Part shown: piece by piece, positions 23,936 through 31,109 of the stretch
Layout of the letters: each line of letters starts with the position of its first letter
Numbering within the stretch: the stretch's first letter is position 1
Assembly (NCBI RefSeq): GCF_001427795.1
Contig: NZ_LMHJ01000001.1
Coordinates: forward strand, 2,257,664-2,321,663
Origin: Nocardioides sp. Root682
GTDB lineage: Bacteria > Actinomycetota > Actinomycetes > Propionibacteriales > Nocardioidaceae
DNA length: 64,000 bases
Direction: 5' to 3'
Made by a program: the position numbers and the translations under genes
Notes under the pieces: model-generated
What the model was told of the DNA's origin: nothing
The model's input: the letters and a program-made list of their open reading frames with translations, nothing else
Databases searched by the model: none

Positions 23936-24508
23936 GTGAGCGAGATCAGCCGACGGGAGCAGATCCTGGACACTGCGGCCGACCTCTTCGCGGCCCGCGG
24001 GTTCCACGGCGTTTCCGTCGCCGACCTCGGTGCGGCCTGCGGCATCTCCGGCCCGGCGCTCTACAAGCACTTCCCGTCCAAGCAGGCGATGCTCGCCGAG
24101 ATGCTGACCTCGATCAGCGAGCGCCTGCTCGACGTCGGCCGCGAGCGCGTCGACGGCGGCGGTGGTGACGCCGCCCTGGCCCTGGCCGGCCTGGTCGACT
24201 GGCACGTGGAGTTCGCGCTGTCGCACCGCCCGCTCATCGTCGTGCAGGACCGGGACTGGGAGTCGCTGCCCGAGGACGCCCGGGTGCAGGTACGACGCCT
24301 CCAGCGCTCCTACGTCGACCTCTGGGCCGACCAGCTGCAGACCCTGCGGCCCGCACTGAGCCGGCCGGCCGCGCACGCCGCCGCCCAGGCCGCCTTCGGA
24401 CTGCTCAACTCCACGCCCCGCGCCGGCCACGACATCCCCGACGCCGAGCTGCGCGACCTGCTCGGCTCGATGGCACTGGCCGCGCTCGGCGCACTGCAGA
24501 CGAGCTGA
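23936..24508 (+). CDS. TetR-family regulator of the carboxylase operon
   Basis: 190 aa from the GTG at 23936. The DNA-binding domain lies at about 6-50 (RREQILDTAADLFAARGF; ADLGAACGISGPALYKHFPSK). The rest is a helical ligand domain. It is divergent from the carboxylase/HMG-CoA lyase operon, and two operator-like palindromes 30 bp apart cover both -10 elements, a layout expected for a repressor controlling the operon and itself. In mycobacteria a TetR regulator (BkaR) governs a branched-chain keto-acid locus; functional equivalence is inferred from context only. An acyl-CoA intermediate is a plausible ligand. Confidence 0.88.
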   Translation: MSEISRREQILDTAADLFAARGFHGVSVADLGAACGISGPALYKHFPSKQAMLAEMLTSISERLLDVGRERVDGGGGDAALALAGLVDWHVEFALSHRPLIVVQDRDWESLPEDARVQVRRLQRSYVDLWADQLQTLRPALSRPAAHAAAQAAFGLLNSTPRAGHDIPDAELRDLLGSMALAALGALQTS

Positions 24509-24516
24509 CCCGGACG

Positions 24517-25362
24517 TCAGTCCTTCTCGTCGTACCCGCCCGAGTCGCTGATGTCGCCGATCTCGCGACCGCTGATCGTCGGCCAGTCGTTGTTGGCGTC
24601 CAGGCCGTCGAGACCGGAGTTGAGCGTGGTCCACATGCTCAGCTTCACCGTGACGTTCTCGTCGAAGTACCCCTCGAGCGTGTTGGCGTAGCCGATCGTC
24701 GCGGTGAGCGCCTTGCCGATCACCTTGATCGCGGGGCCGGCGTCGAAGGTGACCCACTGGCCCGCGTCGGTGCCGTCCTTGATGCCGTCGAGCACCGTGT
24801 CGACGACGTCGAGGAGCACGTCGATGCAGTCGCGCCAGGTCTTGCGGATCTGGAGCGCACCCTCGGCACACGCCGTGGCCGCCGCCTTCAGGCCGAGGTC
24901 CACACCGTTGATGGCGGCGACCTGCTCCTTGACCACGGCGTCGTACGACGTGAACGCGTCGCCCGACCAGCTGTTGGCCAACCGGGCAGTGATGTCGTTG
25001 ACGACGCGCTTCTCGTCGCGGATCCGGCCGGCCGCGGTGATGTAGGCCTGGTTCATCTGCATCAGCACCCACGGGTCGCCGGTGATGTCGGAGACCGTGT
25101 CCCAGAGGTCCTCGCAGAACTTCTCGAAGTCGTCCCACAGCTTCTCGATCTCGTCCTCGAGGTTGCCCTTGGCCCACTCGTAGGCGGCCTTGAGACCGGG
25201 GCTGACGACCCAGGCCCACCGGCTGTCGAGTCCCTTGGCGATGATCGAGTTGTTCCAGGTGTCGATGACGTCCTGGACACCCTCCTCGATCTTCTTCTGG
25301 ATGTCCTCGAGCTTGAGCTCGGTGTCATCGGTGTAGTCGGAGTAGTAGTCGTACTCGGTCAT
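24517..25362 (-). CDS. WXG100-like/type VII secretion substrate-like protein
   Basis: 281 aa, almost wholly helical and acidic. A W-S-G turn at residues 132-134 (LANSWSGDAFTSYDAVVKEQ) sits between two predicted helices, as in WXG100/ESAT-6-like proteins. The N-terminal 120 residues are an additional Tyr/Asp/Glu-rich extension (MTEYDYYSDYTDDTEL). No toxin domain is evident. The ATG overlaps the stop of the preceding small gene by 4 nt. With the two upstream genes it forms a substrate-like operon, but no EccC ATPase, mycosin or channel gene is in the window, so the export route would be encoded elsewhere. Confidence 0.7.
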   Translation of the reverse strand: MTEYDYYSDYTDDTELKLEDIQKKIEEGVQDVIDTWNNSIIAKGLDSRWAWVVSPGLKAAYEWAKGNLEDEIEKLWDDFEKFCEDLWDTVSDITGDPWVLMQMNQAYITAAGRIRDEKRVVNDITARLANSWSGDAFTSYDAVVKEQVAAINGVDLGLKAAATACAEGALQIRKTWRDCIDVLLDVVDTVLDGIKDGTDAGQWVTFDAGPAIKVIGKALTATIGYANTLEGYFDENVTVKLSMWTTLNSGLDGLDANNDWPTISGREIGDISDSGGYDEKD

Positions 25363-25676
25363 GCCGGTGTCCCGTCGAGCTTGTGGAACTGGTCCTTGAC
25401 GTCCAGGTCGGTGGCGCCGAAGTCCTTGGCGACGTCACGCAGGGCGGTGCCCACGTCGTTCATCACCTTCTGTCCGGCGAGGAGCGCATCCGCCATGGCG
25501 GTGATGAACGTGTCGTGCTGGGCGGGAATGCCCGCCCGGTCGGCGTACCAGCCGAACTTCGAGCCGTTCGACTCGTAGCCGACGATGTCGGAGTAGGCGT
25601 TGTGGAGCTCGAGGCCGATGCCGTCCCAGCCGGCAGCGGCATCGACGAGGGCCTTGAGGCTGGCCTTCATGACCAT
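25359..25676 (-). CDS. Small EspC/WXG100-like helical protein
   Basis: 105 aa from the ATG at 25676, with AGGAGA 6 nt upstream. The pattern of two helices around GYESNGSKFGWYADRAG, with TALRDVAKDFGATDLDV near the end, resembles ESX-associated EspC/DUF2580-type proteins, usually secreted as heterodimers. It is sandwiched between a YbaB-like gene 2 nt upstream and the larger WXG-like gene that overlaps its stop. A dimer with the larger protein is a reasonable guess. There is no signal peptide. Confidence 0.65.
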   Translation of the reverse strand: MVMKASLKALVDAAAGWDGIGLELHNAYSDIVGYESNGSKFGWYADRAGIPAQHDTFITAMADALLAGQKVMNDVGTALRDVAKDFGATDLDVKDQFHKLDGTPA

Positions 25677-25678
25677 GA

Positions 25679-26257
25679 TCAGTCTCCTAGCGAGTAGCGG
25701 GTTGCCTGCAGGATCGCGAGCTCGAGGTGCTCGGAGCGCACGCCGCCGAGCCAGTCCGCGTCCACCTGGATCTCGGCGAGGTCACCGCGCGCCGAGCGCT
25801 GCACGGTGAGGAAGCCGTTGTCGGAGTGCCCGGCTGCGGGCCTGCGACGTGGCGCGGGACGAGCCCCGCGCGCCGCGCGACGCTCGAGTGACGCCGCACG
25901 GGTGACGATCTCCGGGCCGCGGTTGCGGACCTTGAGCCCGCCCCCGCCGGCCAGCGAGCGGTCGGCGCGGGCGATCCACTCGTCGGCCTGCCCGTTGAGC
26001 TGGAGGACGGCGTACAACCGCTCGCCGTCCGCGGCGAAAAAGGCCTCGGACAATGCGGTCTCGAAGGGCTCCGGGTGCCGGAGACCGCCGATGTCGAGCA
26101 CCTGCACGTCGATGACGCGCTTGGCGGCATCGACCGTGACGGTCAGCGTCTGCGCGCGGTTCGTTCCGGAGGTGGGCGCAACCTCGACGAAGGCATCCGG
26201 CCGGTCCTCGGCAAGGACCTGCAGAAGACGCTCGCCGGCGGGATCCAGGTGGGTCAT
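25679..26257 (-). CDS. YbaB/EbfC-like protein of the ESX-type operon (tentative)
   Basis: 192 aa. A beta strand/turn pattern TLTVTVDAAKRVIDVQVLD and a second one near the end (GFLTVQRSARGDLAEIQVDADWL) resemble YbaB-type nucleoid/chaperone-like proteins that often accompany WXG100 genes in actinobacteria. Between them lies an Arg/Ala/Pro-rich stretch (ERRAARGARPAPRRRPAAG). It begins the three-gene unit 26257-24517 and its last codons contain the ribosome site of the next gene. The assignment rests on general pattern and context, so it is weak. Confidence 0.5.
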   Translation of the reverse strand: MTHLDPAGERLLQVLAEDRPDAFVEVAPTSGTNRAQTLTVTVDAAKRVIDVQVLDIGGLRHPEPFETALSEAFFAADGERLYAVLQLNGQADEWIARADRSLAGGGGLKVRNRGPEIVTRAASLERRAARGARPAPRRRPAAGHSDNGFLTVQRSARGDLAEIQVDADWLGGVRSEHLELAILQATRYSLGD

Positions 26258-26370
26258 GTCGTTCCTCGGTCGTGGGCGATGGTGACGGACTCCGCCTGCC
26301 CGAACTCACCGACGGCAAACCTGTCGTGTTTCGGCCGGACGGCTCGTGGCAGGCTCAGGAGGTGACGTCG

Positions 26371-26925
26371 ATGCGTGTTCTCGTGTGCGCCCTGCTGCTC
26401 CTCGGACCCCTGGCCTCGGGCTGTTCGGAGGAGGACGACCCGGCCCCGGCGGTCGAGCCGGCCGCCCTGCCGGAGAACCTCTGCGACGTCGTACCCGCCC
26501 ACCTGCGGGAGCAGTGGGGGCTCGCCGAGAAGACGCACGACACCTCGGCCCTGATCAGCGCGACGACCGCTGGATGCGCCCTCACGGGTCGCTACCTCGG
26601 GTCCCCCCTGACCCTGCTCCTGCAGCTGACCTCGTTCGGGGGCGAGGACCGCAAGCACGCCCGGTCCGAGATGACGACCCAGCTGGAGCTGGCGTGCGCC
26701 GACCTCTCCCTCGCCGCGAGCGCGTCGGCGGAGCTGACGACCGACGACAACGGCTGCAGCCTCCGTGAGCCCACCGGAGACGTCGCACAGGTCGCGCGCT
26801 CGATCCCCGCCTCAGGGGTCGCCGAGGTCTCGGTCACCTACGACGGGGAGAACCCGTCAGCCGTGGCCGCCGAGACCCAGCGGCTCCTCGAGACCCTGAC
26901 CAGCGACCCGGCCGAGCTGCGGTAG
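26371..26925 (+). CDS. Lipoprotein of unknown function (DUF3558-like pattern)
   Basis: 184 aa from the ATG at 26371, with AGGAGG (26357-26362) 8 nt upstream; a GTG inside that ribosome site at 26362 was rejected. The lipobox is LASGC at the end of a 17-residue signal. Mature features: LPENLCDVVPAHLREQWGL, Cys pairs (AGCAL, LACAD, NGCSL) and a C-terminal helix. The CDVVP/Cys layout resembles small actinobacterial lipoproteins of the DUF3558 type. It is divergent from the ESX-type trio and ends 12 nt from the convergent acyl-CoA dehydrogenase. Confidence 0.75.
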   Translation: MRVLVCALLLLGPLASGCSEEDDPAPAVEPAALPENLCDVVPAHLREQWGLAEKTHDTSALISATTAGCALTGRYLGSPLTLLLQLTSFGGEDRKHARSEMTTQLELACADLSLAASASAELTTDDNGCSLREPTGDVAQVARSIPASGVAEVSVTYDGENPSAVAAETQRLLETLTSDPAELR

Positions 26926-26937
26926 CCGTCCCCTCGC

Positions 26938-28572
26938 TCAGAACCCGGGCGCCGCCCGCTCCAGGATCGGGGCGAGGTCGAGGCCGGCGGGCAGGGTGCC
27001 GAAGGCGCTGCCCCAGTCGCGCGACAGCCGGCTCGCGCAGAACGCGTCCGACACCGCGGACGGCGCGTGGCGCAGCAGCAGGCCTGCCTGGAACACCACC
27101 GCGATCTGCTCGACGATCCGGCGGGCGCGCAGCTCGATGTCGTCGAAGCCGGTGAGCTCCTTCTTGAGCGACGACACGGCGTCGTCGTACCGCGGGTCGG
27201 CACCGGCGGCCAGCTCGGCCTCGGTGAAGAACGCGTCCAGGGCCAGTGGTTCGCGGCCGATGGCGCGCAGGGCGTCGAGCGCGGCGACGTTGCCGGAACC
27301 CTCCCAGATCGAGAGCAGCGGGAGCTCGCGGTAGATCCGGGCCAGGTCGAAGTCCTCGGTGTAGCCATTGCCACCGAGGCACTCGAGGGCCTCACCGGCG
27401 ACGGCAGGACCGCGCTTGCAGACGTAGTACTTCGTCGCCGCGAGCGCGAGCCGGCGCAGCGCCGCTTCACCCTCGTCACCGTTGATCGCACGGTCGTTGG
27501 CCCCGGCGAGCCGCATCATCGCGGTCGTCGCGGCCTCCGACTCGAGGGCCAGGTCGGCCAGCACGTTGCGCATCAGCGGCTGGTCGATGAGGTTCTTCCC
27601 GAACGCGGCGCGGTGCTGCGCGTGGTGGGTGGCCTGCACGAGCGCGGCCCGCATGCCCGACGCGCTGCCGATGACGCAGTCGAGGCGGGTCATGTTGACC
27701 ATCTCGACGATGGTCTTGACGCCCTTGCCCTCCTCACCCACGAGCCAGCCGACGGCGTTGTCGTACTCGATCTCCGACGACGCGTTGGACTTGTTGCCGA
27801 GCTTGTCCTTGAGCCGCTGGAAGCGGATCGGGTTGGCCTCGCCGCCCGGCAGCACGCGCGGCAGCAGGAAGCAGGAGAGCCCGCCGGGCGCCTGGGCGAG
27901 GGTCAGGAACATGTCGGACATCGGCGCCGACGTGAACCACTTGTGCCCGACGATCCGGTACGTCCCGTCGGCCGCCCCGTCGATCGGCAGGGCCGTGGTC
28001 GTGTTGGCGCGTACGTCGGAGCCGCCCTGCTTCTCGGTCATCGACATGCCCGCGATCAGGCCGGTCTTGGTCTCCGGGTCGCGCAGGCCGAAGTCGTAGG
28101 AGCGGTTGGTGAGCAACGGCTCGAAGCGCGCCGCGAGCTCGGGATTCGCACGCAGGGCCGGGACGACGGCGTACGTCATCGAGATGGGGCAGCCGTGGCC
28201 GGCGTCGACGTTCCAGGCGTAGAACTTCGCGGCGCGGGCGACGTGGGCGCCGGCGCGGTCCTCGGCCCACGGGGCCGCGTGGATGCCGTGGGAGATCGCC
28301 GTCTCCATCAGCCGGTGGTACGACGGCACGTACTCGACCTCGTCGATGCGGTTGCCGTAGCGGTCGTGGGTGTGCAGGCGCGGCGGGACGCGCTCCGCGA
28401 GCCGCCCCCAGTCGCGGGCCTCCGCGGTGCCGGCGAGTCGGCCCACCTCGTGGATCTCTTCGAGCGCCCAGCCGGCGCCCTCGCGCTCGATCCCCTCCAG
28501 CAGGGCCGGGTCGGCGGCGGTGTCGTGGCCGACGAGCGGCGGCACCTGGTTGAAGACCTCGTGCGTGTTCAT
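26938..28572 (-). CDS. AidB-like acyl-CoA dehydrogenase
   Basis: 544 aa. The N-terminus THEVFNQVPPLVG and EREGAGW match the AidB group, and the dehydrogenase core contains AGMSMTEKQGGSDVRANTT, GHKWFTSAPMSDMFL, IWEGSGNVAALD and GGNGYTEDFDLARIYRE. The length equals E. coli AidB (about 541 aa). AidB-type flavoproteins bind FAD and DNA and are linked to alkylation stress; the actinobacterial homologues may be true fatty acyl-CoA dehydrogenases. An ATG at 28581 (MRSMNTH) overlaps the crotonase stop and is a competing start. It is the second gene of a crotonase-dehydrogenase pair. Confidence 0.9.
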   Translation of the reverse strand: MNTHEVFNQVPPLVGHDTAADPALLEGIEREGAGWALEEIHEVGRLAGTAEARDWGRLAERVPPRLHTHDRYGNRIDEVEYVPSYHRLMETAISHGIHAAPWAEDRAGAHVARAAKFYAWNVDAGHGCPISMTYAVVPALRANPELAARFEPLLTNRSYDFGLRDPETKTGLIAGMSMTEKQGGSDVRANTTTALPIDGAADGTYRIVGHKWFTSAPMSDMFLTLAQAPGGLSCFLLPRVLPGGEANPIRFQRLKDKLGNKSNASSEIEYDNAVGWLVGEEGKGVKTIVEMVNMTRLDCVIGSASGMRAALVQATHHAQHRAAFGKNLIDQPLMRNVLADLALESEAATTAMMRLAGANDRAINGDEGEAALRRLALAATKYYVCKRGPAVAGEALECLGGNGYTEDFDLARIYRELPLLSIWEGSGNVAALDALRAIGREPLALDAFFTEAELAAGADPRYDDAVSSLKKELTGFDDIELRARRIVEQIAVVFQAGLLLRHAPSAVSDAFCASRLSRDWGSAFGTLPAGLDLAPILERAAPGF

Positions 28573-28577
28573 GCTTC

Positions 28578-29612
28578 TCATCCCTTGTTCGTGACGTTGC
28601 TCGTGGAAGGTCCGAAGTCGTCGTACGGCGCGCCGTCGCGCTCGCGCACCGCCTGGCGGAAACCCGCCTCTGCGGCACGTTGCTGGAAGGCGTAGCCCTC
28701 GCGGGTGTGCCGGGAGATCCCGTCGAAGACGGTGGAGATCATCTGGCTGTTCTGGACGCCCTGGGCGAGGAGGGCGGAGTTGAGTGCGAGCTTCGCCATC
28801 ACCAGCTGGTTGAGCGGCATGGCGGCGATCCGTTGCACCAGCACCTCCGTGCGTTCGGCGAGCTGGTCGGGCTCGGGCGCCTCGATCGCCAGGCCCCACT
28901 CGGCGGCCTCACGGCCCGAGAGGCAGTCGCCGGTGAAGAGCAGCCGCTTGGCTCGCTGGTCGCCGAGACGGTGCGCCCACAGACCGGCCGACGGCACTCC
29001 CCAGACCCGCGTGGGCGGGTAGCCGATCTTGGCGTCGGCGGCGATCAGGATCTGGTCGCAGTGCAGCGCGATGTCGGTGCCGCCGGCGACGCAGAACCCG
29101 TGGATGCTGGCCACGGTCGGCTTGTTCGCGTGCAGCAGGCTCGCGAAGCCGCGGGTGAAGCGACTCATCATCGCGTAGTCGACCATCGGGTCCCAGGTGC
29201 CCGCAGGGTCGTGGTTGTGCATCTGGACCGTCGGGTCGAGCACGGTGCCGGCCGTCGGGACGTTGCCCACCCGGTGGTCGAGCTTGTCGAGACCCCCGTC
29301 CATCAGGTGCTCCGCCGAGGCAGCCAGGTCGTAGCCGCCACAGAAGCCCTTGCCCCTCCCGCTCAGCACGATGACGTGCACGCGCGGGTCGAGATCGGCC
29401 CGCTCGACGGCGTCGGCCAGCTCCACCGGCGTGTCCGGGGTGATCGAGTTGCCCTGCTCGGGGCGGTTGAACGTCAACCGCGCGACACGGCCGTCCACCT
29501 CGTAGGTCAGCGTCCGGTACGACGGCGCGTCCGCGACCGGACCGGTCGCACTGCGGTACGGCGATCCGGGCCCGTCGGTTGCGGGGCGGCGCCAGGGAGC
29601 CTCGTCGGTCAT
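28578..29612 (-). CDS. Crotonase-family enoyl-CoA hydratase/isomerase
   Basis: 344 aa. The crotonase core is recognisable: ARLTFNRPEQGNSITP, VIVLSGRGKGFCGGYDLAA (first oxyanion loop), KPTVASIHGFCVAGGTDIALHCD (second loop in pieces). The protein is longer than the usual 260 aa, with an N-terminal extension of about 30 residues and a loop after the first oxyanion segment (TVQMHNHDPAGTWDPM), seen in several actinobacterial members. It probably hydrates or isomerises a branched or cyclic enoyl-CoA. It is divergent from the PaaX-type regulator at 29687. Confidence 0.9.
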   Translation of the reverse strand: MTDEAPWRRPATDGPGSPYRSATGPVADAPSYRTLTYEVDGRVARLTFNRPEQGNSITPDTPVELADAVERADLDPRVHVIVLSGRGKGFCGGYDLAASAEHLMDGGLDKLDHRVGNVPTAGTVLDPTVQMHNHDPAGTWDPMVDYAMMSRFTRGFASLLHANKPTVASIHGFCVAGGTDIALHCDQILIAADAKIGYPPTRVWGVPSAGLWAHRLGDQRAKRLLFTGDCLSGREAAEWGLAIEAPEPDQLAERTEVLVQRIAAMPLNQLVMAKLALNSALLAQGVQNSQMISTVFDGISRHTREGYAFQQRAAEAGFRQAVRERDGAPYDDFGPSTSNVTNKG

Positions 29613-29620
29613 GTCACCAC

Positions 29621-29658
29621 GTTACATTTGGATCAACGACTGTGTCCAGCGTTGTAAC
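29621..29658. promoter_or_regulatory. Candidate regulator site between crotonase and PaaX-type genes
   Basis: GTTACA (29621-29626) and TGTAAC (29653-29658) are inverted halves; TGGA and TCCA also face each other inside. The arms differ by about 2 bp in spacing, so this is a loose palindrome. Confidence 0.35.
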
Positions 29659-29686
29659 AACCGGTCCTGCGTGGGAAGGTGGCGCC

Positions 29687-30415
29687 GTGCCTACCGATCC
29701 CACGTCGCTGCCACAGCTGTCGGCGCGGTCGGTGCTGCTGAGCCTGCTGCTCGGCTCGCACCCGGACCGGATGAGTCCCGCTGCCCTGGTCCGCGCGGGC
29801 GAGCACTTCGACATCCCCGCCTCGACCGTGCGCGTGGCGCTGACGCGGGCCGTGGCTGCCGGTGACCTGCGTCGAGACGACGGGGACTACGCCCTCGGGA
29901 AGCGCCTGGCCCGCCGCCAGCAGCACCAGGACGAAGCCGTCCTCGACGCCGAGATCGAGTGGGACGGTTCCTGGGAGATGGCGGTGGTGGTCGTGTCCGG
30001 TCGCTCCGGTCCCGAGCGCGCCGCCCTGCGCGACCTGCTGGCCGGGCACCGCCTCGCCGAGCTGCGTGAGGGCGTGTGGACGCGTCCGGCGAACCTGAGC
30101 CGCCCCCGCGGGTATGCCGACGACGTCGTGCTCAGCACCTTCTCCGTCCGGCCCGACGGTGACCCGGCCGGCCTCGCCGCCGACCTGTGGGACCTGACCG
30201 GTTGGGCGAAGGACGGTCGCACCCTGCTGCGGATGCTCGCGAAGGCCACCGCTCCGGCAGCCCGCCTGGCCGTCGCCGCGGCGTTGGTCCGTCAGCTCGC
30301 CAACGACCCCCTGCTCCCGGCGGACCTGCTGCCGCGCAACTGGCCCGCGGACGAGATGCGGCAGACGTACGCGGCCTACCAGGCCGAGCTGCGGGTCCTG
30401 GCCCTGCCGGACTGA
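29687..30415 (+). CDS. PaaX-family transcriptional regulator
   Basis: 242 aa from the GTG at 29687, with GGAAGGT about 7 nt upstream. The N-terminal winged helix (LSARSVLLSLLLGSHP, SPAALVRAGEHFDIPASTVRVALTRAVAAGDLRR in segments) and the following domains match PaaX-type repressors, which bind aryl- or acyl-CoA such as phenylacetyl-CoA. It is divergent from the crotonase/acyl-CoA dehydrogenase genes, its probable targets. It ends 7 nt before the end of the convergent SWIM gene. Confidence 0.88.
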   Translation: MPTDPTSLPQLSARSVLLSLLLGSHPDRMSPAALVRAGEHFDIPASTVRVALTRAVAAGDLRRDDGDYALGKRLARRQQHQDEAVLDAEIEWDGSWEMAVVVVSGRSGPERAALRDLLAGHRLAELREGVWTRPANLSRPRGYADDVVLSTFSVRPDGDPAGLAADLWDLTGWAKDGRTLLRMLAKATAPAARLAVAAALVRQLANDPLLPADLLPRNWPADEMRQTYAAYQAELRVLALPD

Positions 30416-30422
30416 GCGAGCG

Positions 30423-31109
30423 TCAGACCAGGCCCTCGGGCAGGTCCTCGCCCGACTCGAACAGCTGGAGCGCGCGCCGGGCACGCAGCGCCGCGTCGAC
30501 CACGATCTCGACGTCGTCGGCGAGCTCCGACGTCGGCCGGTCCTCGTTCGAGGCTCCGCGGGAGGTGGCGCGCTCGTGCAGCTCGGCCAGCAGCGCCTCG
30601 CGGTCCAGCCCGCGCAGGGCGAACAGCACCAACGGATCGGCGTCGACGAGCCAGCCGACCTGCAACAGGACGGCCAGCGCGTGCGCGCACGGGTCGAGGT
30701 AGTGCGGGCACGTGCAGGTCGCGGAGAACTCGCCGCCGTACGGCAGGAGCTCGACCCCGACCTCCTCGACGTGCTCGACGAAGTCGTGGGGCAGGTTGCC
30801 GGCCAGCAGCTCGGCGATCCGCCCCGACTCCGCAGCCACCACGTCGACCAGCGCCCGCCGGGAGTCCTCCTCCAGCGTGGGTACGACGATCTCGACCGTC
30901 CACGCGTCCTCGCCCTCCCGCACGGCAGCGAGCAGGTTGCCCGCGTCGATGCTGATCCCACCGACGTCGCCGCGGCGCGCGCTGGCCCGGCCGGGGCGCA
31001 GCTCGGCGTCGGAGTAGGCCGCCTCCTCGACGGCCCGCTGCCACGCCTTGCCCCACCACGAACGGACCCCACGCCGCGGCAGCGTCTGGCGGACGAAGGT
31101 CGTGCGCAT
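30423..31109 (-). CDS. SWIM zinc-finger protein (SNF2 partner)
   Basis: 228 aa. The SWIM motif CxC...CxH is CTCPHYLDPCAH with Cys132, Cys134, Cys141 and His143. The N-terminus WWGKAWQRAVEEAAY and the strand region GNLLAAVREGEDAWTVEI are typical of the small SWIM proteins encoded next to bacterial SNF2 helicases. The start ATG overlaps the helicase stop (TGATG), giving coupled translation and probably a stoichiometric complex. DNA or protein binding through the zinc motif is expected. Confidence 0.9.
   Translation of the reverse strand: MRTTFVRQTLPRRGVRSWWGKAWQRAVEEAAYSDAELRPGRASARRGDVGGISIDAGNLLAAVREGEDAWTVEIVVPTLEEDSRRALVDVVAAESGRIAELLAGNLPHDFVEHVEEVGVELLPYGGEFSATCTCPHYLDPCAHALAVLLQVGWLVDADPLVLFALRGLDREALLAELHERATSRGASNEDRPTSELADDVEIVVDAALRARRALQLFESGEDLPEGLV

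Noticed and set aside
24517..26257. Complete type VII secretion locus
   Set aside because: No EccB/C/D/E or mycosin genes are in the window; only substrate-like genes are seen.
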